Positions 22,575 to 33,144 of a DNA stretch of 64,000 nucleotides are shown piece by piece (positions within the stretch are counted from its first letter, which is position 1; each line of letters opens with the position of its first letter). This DNA comes from Takakia lepidozioides (taxonomy: Eukaryota; Streptophyta; Takakiopsida; Takakiales; Takakiaceae), in assembly GCA_030704615.1 (NCBI GenBank), contig CM060733.1, positions 51,522,001-51,586,000 of the forward strand. Reading direction: 5' to 3'. The notes under the pieces were generated by a model. It was not told where the DNA came from. It was given only the letters and a program-made list of their open reading frames with translations, and did no database searches. A program made the position numbers and the translations under genes.

Positions 22575-23273
22575 TGTGTGGACTAGTGACTGCCATAGTG
22601 GGCAGCGTAGTGGCAGCCTAGTGACTGACTAGTTGTAGCCTAGTGGTTGGACTAGTGGCTGGACTAGTGGTAGACTAGTGGTATACTAGTGGTGGTGTGC
22701 ACATGTGTTGTGTGGTTTTGGACAGCGATGTAGTTGTGTAGCGATATGTATGCGCACGACAGCTGTCAAGTTATTTTACCACTAGTGTGAAACTAGCTAG
22801 GAAATAGCTAGCTTTTACATATTGACATTTGGGATTGGCCCAAGTGTCAATCCAGGGGTCAAGGCATTTTAGGCCCTGGAGTGGTTATCTTCACGGCAAG
22901 CGCGGAGGCTCATCTTTCTCGAGTTGAGCCTCACCGCGCCTAGCTATGGCGCCGTAGTGTGGATTCCCCATGGCGTGGGGTGCACTTGGCTTGACTTGTA
23001 TTTGAGTGATGAGGTTATATATGCATGAGTTTATGCTTCAGCTTTGTGAGCTCGCATGAGCTTGTGCTGTATTCTTCTTCTTTATCATGTGTGGACTAGT
23101 GACTGCCATATGGGCAGCGTAGTGGCAGCCTAGTGACTGACTAGTTGTAGCCTAGTGGTTGGACTAGTGGCTGGACTAGTGGTAGACTAGTGGTATACTA
23201 GTGTGTGGTGTGCACATGTGTTGTGTGGTTTTGGACAGCGATGTAGTTGTGTAGCGATATGTATGCGCACGAC
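22575..23273 (+). repeat. 3' LTR region with a duplicated end block
   Basis: Three blocks are present. Block R (22575-22761) starts TGTGTGGACTAGTGACTGCC and ends GCGCACGACA. Block A-B (22764-23087) starts TGTCAAG and ends TTTATCA. A second copy of block R follows (23088-23273). If the LTR is R-A-B (513 bp, TG...CA) it starts right after the purine tract and a partial second LTR follows. If it is A-B-R (about 510 bp, TGTC...GACA) it ends exactly at the AACTC target duplication. Block R also contains short CTAGTGG repeats. Confidence 0.75.
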
Positions 23274-23278
23274 AACTC

Positions 23279-23440
23279 CATTGACAAATTCCGACTCAAG
23301 TTATTGGAACTCAACGACAGCTCTACCATTAATGATGAAAATTCCCAAACTAGCTGGAATGGTGCCTGTGAGACTGTTGTTCCATACATAAAGCATCGGC
23401 AACAAATTGTCTCACCCACATCTCTTTTTTTTGTCATATA
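23279..23440 (-). pseudogene. LRR receptor-kinase fragment, right part
   Basis: The minus strand reads LVWEFSSLMVELSLSSNNLS and NLSMEL, a decayed plant LRR. It would have run into 11406-11120 before the retrotransposon inserted: NLSMEL meets the segment reading LRNLTIMSL, apart from a frameshift. No start or kinase domain was seen. Confidence 0.6.
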
Positions 23441-24130
23441 TACTAAAAGGCGATCTTTTCGGACCTAGCCTGACTCCTTCCTATTGTTGAATGAAACATG
23501 AAAAAAAATTAATTCATTTGCTGTGGAGGATGAATGAATGCAAGAGGGAGCGCATCTACTTACTCACCTGCGCTGCCCAAGAAGAGCCATGGCTGCGCAG
23601 CTAAAAGTAAATGCAGCGAGTCCAGCAAAAGAAGGAGAAGGTGTGGCGGAGCAAGTGTGAATGCAATGTCAACAACCGCTTTGCATCTTGTTTGGCATGT
23701 CATGGATTCAAAGACGCCCAACATTCTTGAGAAACAGAGAAAGTGTCCAAGATCAAGAAAGAGTGTCTCAGCATCTGAGGTAGAAAGCAGAGCCACGAGT
23801 CTTGGAGAGAGAAGAAAGCAGCTAGAAATGAATGCTGAAACTGTTCAAGGACTCCACAGGCAAGCTGGGTTCTTGCACGTCGTGAGCAAATCCATGGTCA
23901 GGAGGACGAGGTGATGTTTCTGAGGATATGCAGCTCTCTCAAGACAGCTTATAAGTATGCTTTTCCAGGCAACACAATATGAATCTTGCCGCAAGCCAAC
24001 ATCTACAGGTATTCGGCTTCGACCAGCGGGGAGACATATAGTGTTACGTTGTGCGAGAAGACGACGTTGATGAGGCTCACAGTATTGTTCTTGTGGCGCA
24101 TATATAAGTATTCAGAAAGAGAGAGAGATC
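23441..24130. other. Upstream region of the GT92 gene, no gene recognised
   Basis: A 126-codon open frame (23534-23914) rich in Ser, Arg and Lys has no domain I recognise. Poly-purine GAGAGAGA sequence just before 24131 is typical of plant 5' leaders. The GT92 promoter should lie here. Confidence 0.4.
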
Positions 24131-25821
24131 ATGACAAAGGGAAGGGAGACACTACGTTTGGCTGTGCTATCCGTGCTACTTGGTTTTGTCTTTCAGTTCC
24201 CCATTTTCGCTGTTCTCTACCAGGCCTCTGTAATATCGTCTGGATCATGCGGTGCATTTTCTAGAGTGTTTTCCTCTCAGCTAACTGGGGCAAGTCCTTT
24301 ACTAGAATACACAAAGGAAACGGGTCAAGGATCAGCACATAGACTAGTGGTGTCAAAACAGCAAACCTTTCAGCCTACCAGCTTCCCCCATTTCTCATTT
24401 GTCAAGTTCAGCTCGTACAGGCTATCACTAAGGACATTTTTCGTTGTGGGCATTACGTCCTACGTTGCCCGTCAATTTGATAAAGACCGTGTTGTTCATA
24501 CATGTGAGTGGCACCCTGCATCCAATGGCACGGTACAGACGATGACGGCTCAAACTGTATCCACAGAGTTTAAGGAATCAGAAGCAGAGATGATCTACAT
24601 AAGGTTTGATGAGAACGGGATGCCGTATGTTCCTGCAATCGTCAACTGTACATTCGGAGAAGACGTTGGAGCCGATGGAAACGGAGGCTTTCTTGTAATT
24701 CGAGTATCCACAGGATTCCACCGTTGGGAGAAGAATATGGCGGTTGTTGTTATGGTGGAGCAGAAAGGGGATGTAGAGTCAATAACAAATCCGCCAGCAA
24801 AGGTATGTAATCGTTTTTGACTTGAAGTAGATCCCTCGGAGCTCTTTCCCCGTTAGCTCAGAAGCAATACTTCAGTACCATCAATGCCATGTTCTGGACA
24901 AGAATATTGAATGACAGCGTCGTCAAACAGATTAGGTGATGTGGGAAACCGATAATAACACATGCTTCTCAACGTGTCCAGATGCCCTTCAAGTACGCCT
25001 TCTGCGGGCCACCAATGCACACAGAAGTGCGAAGCTCGTGGGTGAAGGACTGGCTCCTCTACCACCGCTACCTATTCCAAGGTCAAGTCCACTTCTTTTT
25101 CTACGACGTGGGCGGACTTGACTCGGAGAGCCGGACATCATTCGCCCCATGGATAGAAGCAGGCGTCCTCACCATCACAGACTTGACAACCGACACCTCC
25201 TTCAACATTAGATACCCCTCTTGGTACTATCACCAGCTGCTTTTCATGAACGACTGCCTTCACAGGTCTCGATTCCTGGCCTCCAGAGTATTCTTCTTGG
25301 ACTTCGACGAGTTTGTCCACATTCCAGCACCCGACAGCCTCGATAGCCTGATGCAAAAGCACAAGGAGGCTCCCTGGGTGAGTCTGGGGAGCATCCCTGC
25401 AGACACTGGACACTGCAGGCCTGCTGCTAATCCCAGCGAGGCCCCTGTGGAGAGAATGCTGTGGATGGACAAGAGACCCGAGTGCATGCACCGAGACGAG
25501 GATCCATGGCAGTGTCTCGCAGCTCCAGGGCGACGCAAGTACTGGGCAAACCCGACGACCGTGTTTGCCGTCGGCGTCCACCGCGCGGCACTGCCCATGG
25601 ACGGCGGCGTCGATCTGAATGCCGCGGTCGGGCGGCTGCATCATTACCGCGGCGTTTTGCGGCCGACCGCGCGGCTCTGCGGCGCCACTGTTGTGCCGCG
25701 CGGTGACGACGACGGACTCCCTCACTTACAGCGCGACGACGCCGTCGCCCTGGCCTTTGCCAAGGCCACCCCTCTGCAGCTTGCTCCTGATCTTCATGCT
25801 GCAGCTTACAATTCCTCTTGA
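24131..25821 (+). CDS. GT92 (DUF23) glycosyltransferase, galactan-synthase-like, two exons
   Basis: The product resembles plant GALS proteins, Golgi type II membrane enzymes that extend beta-1,4-galactan side chains of pectin using UDP-galactose. Exon 1 is 24131-24802 and exon 2 is 24982-25821, joined at NPPAK/MPFKY with a GT-AG intron of 179 bp; total 503 residues. A single membrane anchor spans about residues 10-30 (LAVLSVLLGFVFQFPIFAVLY). Next comes a GALS-like N-terminal region with CEWHP and VNCTF. The catalytic domain includes KYAFCGPPMH, VKDWLLYHRYLF, HFFFYDVGG, NDCLHRSRF, the acidic motif FFLDFDEFVHIP (DxD-like) and HHYRG near the end. Exact acceptor and product are inferred. The last exon is clearly more GC-rich than its surroundings. 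Confidence 0.85.
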
Positions 25822-26600
25822 AATCCGACTTCTACAAACCGTCTTCTTCCCAGTTTACGAGTGCCACTCCGAACAGATCATCAGATGTATTTTGCTGACC
25901 AGTAGAATTAGTCATATGGCCAATCTGAAGAGGAGGAAACCAAGAAACAGAACTGGCGATCAGGAGCTCAGGCCAGAAGGATCGACGTCTTTGGTTTCTA
26001 CAAGGAAACCACCAGCCTTGCTACGCACAGGGGTTAGCTCCACAGATGGAGTCGGCCAGCCAGTAGTGGAGGCTTACGACTCCTTACACTGTTCCAGTGC
26101 TGGCTGATGACTGAGTTAACGAATGCAGAACGTAAGATTCACTCAAGGACGAAGCTAGTTTTCATGCGGAAGCCCTGGGCACCAGATTTTGTAACTTCGA
26201 GACGCGTTGAGAGAGGCAGAGTACGATATAGCTAACACATTGTTAAAACAGTATGTTAGAGAGATGCTTGGTCTTTCACACGTCCCCACAGCTGCCCGCT
26301 TTCCTTGCCTTATATGCAGCTGATTACCATGAGACCACTGTAGACAGTTTTGGTGATGGTCAGCTGGTGCATGCCAATGCCAATGTCAATGCTGCCTGCA
26401 TTGCCTTCATTCTTGATTCGTGAAGTTTACCCAGAAAGATTCTCATGGAGCTCTAGTTTAGCCCTCGGTTTAGCCAAGTACTTACTATTTTCATCATCGA
26501 TCTGCACATACACGCTAATCAGATGTCTCACTTCAACAAACACACTCCCAACTATCCACATGTTGCTACGATTTAATCACCTCAAAAGCATCACCAGCGG
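25822..26600. other. Intergenic, downstream of the GT92 gene
   Basis: Probably the GT92 3' untranslated region followed by spacer. An open frame overlapping the end of the GT92 gene (25619-26107) is an out-of-frame shadow. I see no other gene. Confidence 0.45.
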
Positions 26601-26851
26601 TACATACCTTCAATGTGGATGCAGCATGCAGGAGTGAAAATCCTTGCAACAGAAGCTCAGCTAGAAGACGCCAGTGCTTTCGACTGCAGCTTATTTGGGT
26701 GCTATCTGAAGAGCCTGGTCCAAATCAGCAAATCAAGTCGTCGACATCTTCAATGCCAATTTGCACGGAAGCCTACTTTATAAGATAGCTGGTCTTGAGC
26801 TCTACTATCAGCTAACACATACTACAAAGCTGCACATGACTTTTCAAGCCC
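26601..26851 (-). pseudogene. Inverted partial copy of cystathionine beta-lyase, last exon part
   Basis: The reverse complement matches the last exon (10798-10866) and flanks of the lyase gene, including the 3' region up to about 10960. The coding part carries an extra base and substitutions, so the frame is lost. Because introns and flank are included it arose from genomic DNA, not from mRNA. It continues at 31811, interrupted by the Ty1/copia element. Confidence 0.85.
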
Positions 26852-26856
26852 AATTT

Positions 26857-27085
26857 TGAAAAGAATGAGTTGATCAACTAACTAGAACACCAGAGGTGTG
26901 AATACATATACAACGTTTGTCACAGGGATAAGGAGAGGAGGACCACATGGGCCTTATCGCTAACTGTAATGAAGCTATAATTACTGATGCAAACGGTGGC
27001 CAGCTACTATCTAGATTTAAGGAGCGGTGCATTAACAAAGGCCTGATCTAGCGGCATCACAACATGGGTGTGTTAATTCCAACCA
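26857..27085 (-). repeat. Ty1/copia 3' LTR
   Basis: Nearly identical to 31578-31805, with a few substitutions and one-base indels (AAAAG versus AAAAAAA, CCAACCA versus CCAACA). It carries the TGAGTTGATCAACTAACTAG palindrome-rich end. High identity suggests a rather recent insertion. Confidence 0.9.
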
Positions 27086-27119
27086 CTCCTCTCACACCCA
27101 TCCTCCTCTCAATACTGAA

Positions 27120-28931
27120 CTACTCTCTTGAGGTGCTCAACATGCTAAGAGAGACAACACCTAGCTTTTCTCTAAGTCCTTCAAATTTCACTCTCCCCAA
27201 AGGTTTTGTCAGGATATCTGCTATTTGATCCCCGGTCGATACATGTGTAAGATCCACCAGTCCTTGTTGTACTTGCTCTCGCACAAAATGATAGTGTACC
27301 TCGATGTGTTTTGTGCGTGCATGAAGAATTGGATTCTTTGCAATTTTTATGCTACTCATATAATCACACCAGATTCGTATGGGTTCTTCTCCGAAGATAC
27401 CTAACTCGTTGGATAGGTGCTGCAACCAAATCCGATTCCTTCGTCCCTTCGGCTAGGGCTCATATTCGGCCTCTGTAGAGCTGAGAGCCACTGTGGGTTG
27501 ACGTTTAGAGCACCACGTTATGACTACCTCCCAGTTGAAATACGTACCCTGTAGTGGATCTTCTATTTTCCCGGTCACTTGCCCAGTCTGCGTCGGTGAA
27601 TCCTGTGATCTCGCTGGTTCTTTGTTTCTTGAAGAGATTTGCGGGTTATTCATGAAGCGGCTAACGACACCCACAGAGTAGGAGATGTCAGGTCTCGTGT
27701 TGGTAAGATATATGAGCTTACCAACCATTTGCCGATATATAGTAGCATTTGCAAGCTCATCACCCATGTCAATGATAAGTTTTGTCCCTTCGAGCATTGG
27801 AGTCGGTTTTGAGTTGCAATCTGAAAGCCCAAATTGTTTGAGCATTTTGGTGATGTACGCACGCTGTGTCATGAAGATGCCCTCCCTAAGATACAAAAAT
27901 TCTATTCTCAAGTAATGAGACATTTTCCCCAAGTTTGTCATCTCGAATCTCTGCTGCAATTGATCTTTGATCCACTCAATTTGGACACTATCATTTCCTG
28001 TGATCAACAGGTCGTCAACATATAGCACAAGAATGACAAGTTTCTCACTTTCATTGACATAGTACATATTGTAGTCAGCATTGCTTCTGTGCATACCTTG
28101 TTCTTGGAGGTAGTTGTCGATTTTTTCATACCAGGCCCGTGGAGCTTGCTTCGGCCCATAGAGGGCTTTGTTCAATCTGCACACCTTATTCTCCTTCCCA
28201 ATGGCAATGAACCCCTCAGGTTGAGTCATGAAGACTTCTTCTTTGAGATCCCCATTAAGAAATGCCGTCTTGACATCTAGGTGGTACATCTTCCAATCAC
28301 GTTGAGCTGCTAGGGCTACAAGTGTTCGTAAGGTGCCCCACTTGACAACGGGCGCAAAGGTCTCATCGTAATCTAGGCCTTCTCTTTGTTCGAACCCTCA
28401 AGCCACAAGACGAGCCTTGAATGTATCACCTTTGCCGTCAGCTCCTTCCTTGATTTTATAAACCCACTTTGCCGTGATTGGATGTTTTTGTGGCGGTAAA
28501 TCCACTAAGTCCCACGAGGAGTTTCTTTTGATTGAGGCCATTTCTTGATCCATCGCAGCTTGCCATTTCAGATTTCCAATTGCCTCAAAATATTTTTGTG
28601 GCTCACCAGCTTCTGCAATTGCTACGTAGTCATCGAATCGAATGGGCCGGATGATCGTTCTTCCAGACTTACGAATAGCCAGTGGGGAATTTATACCTAC
28701 TCTCGGCTGCTCATGTGCACTTGCAAGATCTCTATCATCGTCTAAATTTTCAACCCTTTGGTCTGGACTCCACTCTGGTGCGAGTGGTTCTGTTGAAGTC
28801 GTGGGCACCTCAATACCTAAAAGTGGTGAATGACATGACTCTGAGACACTTTGAGTTGAAGGATCAGCAGGTGTAGCTTTGATGGGAGAAATGCAAGCTT
28901 GGTCAGGAACAAGTACAGTGGGTAGATACAT
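27120..28931 (-). pseudogene. pol: Ty1/copia reverse transcriptase and RNase H
   Basis: Frames 28931-28398, 28289-27453 and 27425-27120 together form the domain. Motifs are WVYKIKEGADGKGDTFKARLVA, HLDVKTAFLNGDLKEEVFM, LYGPKQAPRAWYEKID, the catalytic YVDDLL, QMVGKLIYLTNTRPDISY, the RNase H end TVALSSTEAEYE and ARTKHIEVHYHFVREQV. After ARLVA the expected Arg codon CGA is TGA, a stop formed by one C-to-T change. A frameshift lies near 27440. Confidence 0.93.
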
Positions 28932-29382
28932 GGTTGCAAATTGTCATTTATGATTGGACTTGGATCTGAAGAAGCACTTAAGGGAGGTGGAGATGAGGAT
29001 GTCGGAAGGTTAGACATGCTTGATTCATCAAAGTGAACATCCCTTGTGATGACCACCTTTCTGCCTTGAGGACTAAAGCATCTGAAACCCTTGGTCTCCT
29101 CATCATATCCCACAAACAGACATTTCAATGACCTTGGAGATAACTTAGATGCCACGTCTTCCTTGGCTATGTGAACAGAAACCTTGCAACCAAAAATACG
29201 GAGGAGTGAAAGAAATGGTTTGATACCTGAATATTTTTCCTCAGGAGTGATACCCGAGTTGGCCTTGGTTGGTGATTGATTCACCAGGTAATTTGCCCGT
29301 GTTAATTGCCTCACTCCACAAGAACTTGGGTAAGTTGCAACTAAGAGCCATGTTGCGTGCTCTATCAAGCAAAGTACCGTTC
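28817..29382 (-). pseudogene. pol: Ty1/copia integrase C-terminal part
   Basis: After a frame change, two frames give LLDRARNMALSCNLPKFLWSEA, ANYLVNQSPTK, FLSLLRIFGCKVSVHI and LKCLFVGYDEETKGFRCFSP. This is the usual copia integrase continuation. Confidence 0.85.
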
Positions 29383-30591
29383 TTACGTTTCAGCAACACC
29401 GTTTTGTTGCGGCGTGTGAGCTTGAGTGAGCTGTCTCCATATGCCTTCTTCATTGCAAAATTTGATGAAGTCATTTGAAAGATACTCACCCCCTCGATCA
29501 GATCGTAGAATTTTAATTCTATGCCCTGTCTGATTTTCAACTTGAGCTTTGAAAAACTTGAATTTCTGTAATGCCTCACTTTTCAGTCTCAAGAAATAAA
29601 TCCACGTTTTTCTCGAATAGTCGTCTGTGAGTGTGATAAAGTATCGAGACCCTCTAAATGAAGGTGACAAGGGGCCACAGAGATCTGTATGTATGAGTTC
29701 AAGCACCTGTGTTTTTCGGTTGAGACTTTTCTTGGGGAAGCTCTCCCTGTGGTGTTTCCCATACTGGCAGCCTTCACATACACTAGATATCACCGGCAGT
29801 TTTGGCAGCCCTGTTGCAACGTCCTTGTTGCTCAAGTGAAAAAAACTTTGAAAATTAAGGTGCCCAAGCCTCTTGTGCCATAGGAAAACCTCATCGAGAT
29901 TTTCGACCACATGCATCTCAACATTGGCGGGCTGAATGTGAAGATGGTATAGTCTTGTTGCATTATCTCTTATACCTCTAGCCACAATTTCAGGAGGCGT
30001 ATTCTTAGTCACTAGCAAACACTTCTCAGAGTCAAATATTGCTACGAGATTAGCATCTGTCGAAGTACCTATTGATAATAGGTTCTTTGTGAGTCCTGGC
30101 ACGTAAAGAACATCACTGATCTTTTTTTTTTCTCCACTCGGGAAACAAATTTTTACATCACCCTTGCCGCGCACAGTGTGCGATTGCCCACCGGCAGTTT
30201 TAACATTAGATGGCTCTATCGGCTGTTTTATGTGATCTAGAAGTTGTGAGTTTCCAGTCACGTGCCTTGAGGCCCCTGAATCTAAGATCCATGATGTATC
30301 ATTTGTTTCTAAAGCCATTGTTGCAAGTGCCGCCTCCAACACTTCATCGGCAGTCTCTGAATCGTCAATCTCGGGCTCACCTTCACTGTCATCACAAATG
30401 ACATTAATTTGTTTTCCTTTGTTCCTCTCAAAGGAAGAAGTTTTATCGGAGAAGGAACTCCCAATACTTGGACATTCCCTTGCCCAATGTCCTTTCTTTC
30501 CGCATTTGTTGCAGTAGCCAGGTTTAGTTTGTGAGCCAAACTGTCCGCCATCATAGTTGAACCTCCTGTTTTCAACTCGATCGTTTCTCAT
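29383..30591 (-). pseudogene. pol: Ty1/copia nucleocapsid, protease and integrase core
   Basis: The frame opens with the CCHC knuckle CNKCGKKGHWAREC, then protease WILDSGASRHVTG, then integrase zinc residues HKRLGHLNF and CEGCQYGKHH. The core follows: IHTDLCGPLSP (Asp), LRSDRGGEYLS (Asp) and PQQNGVAE (Glu), where the frame stops. All catalytic residues are visible. Confidence 0.92.
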
Positions 30592-30693
30592 CTGCTTGAG
30601 GATCCTTCGAAACTTGAGAACTAGGGCCTCCTCGTCTTGGGCTCGAGTTCGATTTGCATTGCGGCTCTCTTCAAGTTGGAGCCTCCCAGCTAT

Positions 30694-31263
30694 TTATTGG
30701 ATGGTTGGGAGTTCTTTTTCGCTCGAGATAGCCCTGATGAAGCTGTCGAAACTGGCTGGCAAGGCATTGATTATCTGCTCCACGATGATGCTCTCGGATG
30801 GCAGTTCACCAAACTCACTTAGTTGGTTGAGTGTGTCTTGTACTTGCCTCATGAAGTCAGTGACAGTCATGCCTTCCTCCATTCGTAGGTTTGAGAAACG
30901 ATTTCGGATTGCCAACCTCTTGGCGTTGTTCTTGACTTCAAACTGCCTCTTCAAAATATCCCAGCACTCCCTTGGTCCTTTGGCATGTAGTATGAAAGGT
31001 ACAATTTGGTCTTTCACCGATAGCTTGATGATAGAAAAAGCCTTCATCCTTTGCTTTCTAAGAACATGATCAGCATCTCTAGGATTGGGCAAGAGCTCAG
31101 AGACGGAGCTAGTGTCGGCGGAGCTACTGTCTTCCTCCAGTTGTACTGTTTCCCAAAGATCCTCGCGTTCAAGGATACTTTGTATTGTGAACTTCCACAT
31201 GGCATAGTTTGAAGCTCCTTCAAGCTTCTGGTTCTCACCTATGGAGTGCTCTGTTCCTGACAT
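30694..31263 (-). pseudogene. gag: Ty1/copia gag
   Basis: The open frame of 189 codons starts MSGTEHSIGENQKLEGASNY and carries the copia gag pattern: YAMWKFTIQSILEREDLWE, AFSIIKLSVKDQIVPFI, ECWDILKRQFE and MRQVQDTLNQL. A TAA after ELPTIQ interrupts the run into the nucleocapsid and protease part. Confidence 0.9.
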
Positions 31264-31577
31264 ACTGTTCTACGATGCGATATACACTACAACAAAAGAA
31301 ATAAATAAATATAGTAAGTGTTTACAGATCAATAGCTTACACTAATCTACTTTCAGCATAAAAAAATGCTATGAAGAACTAAGAGAAAGAAAGCAAACTA
31401 CTTTCGTGTAGCCTCTCCACGACGTCCCAGTCCCTTGACCATCTTCTTCCTTGTTTCTCTACGAAACAAAAAAAATGCTCTCAGATATCCTCCTCAGACT
31501 CTAACTGTATAGGTCTTGAAGGTACCCTCAAAGTTTCATGACTACCCGTGTAGTCTATTATCCTCGCTCTGATACCA

Positions 31578-31805
31578 TGAAAAAAATGAGTTGATCAACT
31601 AACTAGAACACCAGAGGTGTGAATACATATACAACGTTTGTCACAGGGATAAGGAGAGCAGGACCACATGGGCCTTATCGCTAACTATAATGAAGCTATA
31701 ATTACTGATGCAAACGGTGGCCAGCTACTATCTAGATTTAAGGAGCGGTGCATTAACAAAGGCCTGATCTAGCGGCATCACAACATGGGTGTGTTAATTC
31801 CAACA
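31578..31805 (-). repeat. Ty1/copia 5' LTR
   Basis: On the minus strand it starts TGTTGGAATTAACAC and ends TTTTTTTCA immediately before the tRNA-Met primer binding site. Its partner is at 26857-27085. Confidence 0.9.
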
Positions 31806-31810
31806 AATTT

Positions 31811-32205
31811 AGCATCATCTCAGGGTTATGGACGTCACTTGGAGGCAGCTACATTATGTACAAGATGACACCTCCCCTTTAAATGTGTTTTAATGGACAT
31901 AAAACTTTCATTTTTGTACAGCACTTGACGAATTAACACGGATCATTCTACTTCAACACCAGCAGGAATGCTGGCATGTGACATGAAGCATGTCAAGCTC
32001 ATCAACGCCAAGTTCACACTTCCTGCAACCGCGCTCACATGTTATGACATTGGTTGAACGACATAACTATAGAGGGTGAAAGATCAGATCAGCTTTTCCA
32101 TTGCAAAGAACAGTATGGATCCGGAGGCTAGTACACTGACAGAGGTGCCACTGTGAACTAAGGCCCAACTAGTGAGAGAAAAGAAATCAAGAATGTGAGG
32201 GAGAG
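31811..32205 (-). pseudogene. Inverted partial copy of cystathionine beta-lyase, penultimate exon and introns
   Basis: The reverse complement matches the region from about 10090 to 10500, including the exon encoding [18 protein letters not shown] (here with a deletion of its 3' half) and the preceding intron. It lacks the short insertion unit and a further roughly 60-bp stretch of that intron. It joins the segment at 26601-26851 once the Ty1/copia element is removed. Confidence 0.85.
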
Positions 32206-33130
32206 AGATGAAATGAAAGGGAACTTTATAGTCATTTGAACTTCGCACAGATATGCAAGCATTTCTGATCCTCAAAACCTTTTGGAAGACTTATGCGAGA
32301 AATACGAAGTACTTTGCAACTTGTTACGAGTCGGGGTTCGACTCATGGACGACCTAGGTATCCCCTTCCTTCCTTGCCCTGGGCCTCATGATATGTACGG
32401 GCATAGATCAAAGATATTTGTGTAGCTAGAGGTGGGCATGATGAGGAGCGCGATGGAGAGAGCGGAGCGCCGCCCTTTAGTTTCTTTCTCCGCTAGATTC
32501 ACTGCTACTAGTAGATTTAAAACCGAGGGTTTCTCTAGAAAACCGCACTGCTTGCATATAAACGGGCCCTTCTTTAGCGGCTCTGCCTACACGACGAACA
32601 CGCCTCCTCACTCTACCGATGCAATACAAGCCCTGCTGCTAGAACTCTTGGCTGAAGACTCTTACTGGCATCACAGGCTAGAAGTAAGTATTGACGTTTA
32701 CACTGATGAACTATTTGTCAAGCTCTCTGTGAAAACCAAACATACACTCTCCCGAAATCTCCCACCTGCTCATGAATTGGTGCTTGACACAATCATAGAA
32801 ATCTTTCAACAACGGTTGGGCATATTGCAGCTATCTTATCCCACAATCAAGAGAAGGTTGTTACTGGGAGACAAGATGACCTGGGACCATCTTGGGCTCC
32901 CCACCTTTTCCTCTCCCTGGAGGTGAACCAGATCATGCACATACACATGCTGAGAAATATTGCTACTCAATCCACAAATATTGGATGAATCTCTTTGTGC
33001 ACGGAGCGGGTGCCCTGCTTCTATGCAATCTCTGGTGCCACCACAACAACCACATCTTCATACCTGCTAATCCAAAAATCATGCATGTTACCAGGCTTGG
33101 GCCTCTGTTCCTCCAAAAGGGTGCAGGTTA
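32206..33130. other. Unrecognised stretch with a 164-codon open frame
   Basis: The open frame at 32432-32926 starts with ATG and contains EDSYWHHRLEVSIDVYTDEL and LVLDTIIEIFQQRLGIL. I recognise no family and see no splice-supported partner exons. It could be a small gene or chance. Confidence 0.3.
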
Positions 33131-33144
33131 TTGAGGTTTCTATT

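Larger units (their letters stand above)
11412..23273 (+). mobile_element. Ty3/gypsy-type LTR retrotransposon encoding a DNA methyltransferase and a PHD finger, decayed
   Basis: Order on the plus strand: LTR-derived sequence, long leader with tandem repeats, gag with zinc knuckles, aspartic protease, cytosine-5 DNA methyltransferase, reverse transcriptase, RNase H, integrase, C-terminal PHD finger, purine tract, LTR sequence. The protease-RT-RNaseH-integrase order is that of Ty3/gypsy (Metaviridae). The five bases AACTC occur at 11407-11411 and 23274-23278. Both flanks are minus-strand LRR sequence, so the whole 11.9 kb is one insertion event. Frames shift many times between domains, so this copy cannot make its full polyprotein. 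The LTRs are arranged abnormally (see their entries). The gag start codon is not recognisable. Confidence 0.9.
26857..31805 (-). mobile_element. Ty1/copia LTR retrotransposon, decayed
   Basis: Both ends are defined. LTRs of about 229 and 228 bp lie at 26857-27085 and 31578-31805. AATTT is duplicated at 26852-26856 and 31806-31810. On the minus strand the primer binding site TGGTATCAGAGC (complement at 31568-31579, matching initiator Met tRNA) follows the 5' LTR at once. The order gag, protease, integrase, reverse transcriptase, RNase H is that of copia elements. Several stops and frameshifts are present. Insertion split the older lyase duplicate. Confidence 0.95.

Noticed and set aside
25138-25725. 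195-codon minus-strand frame antisense to the GT92 catalytic exon
   Set aside because: It lies wholly within a GC-rich conserved coding exon on the other strand and shows no domain; a shadow frame.
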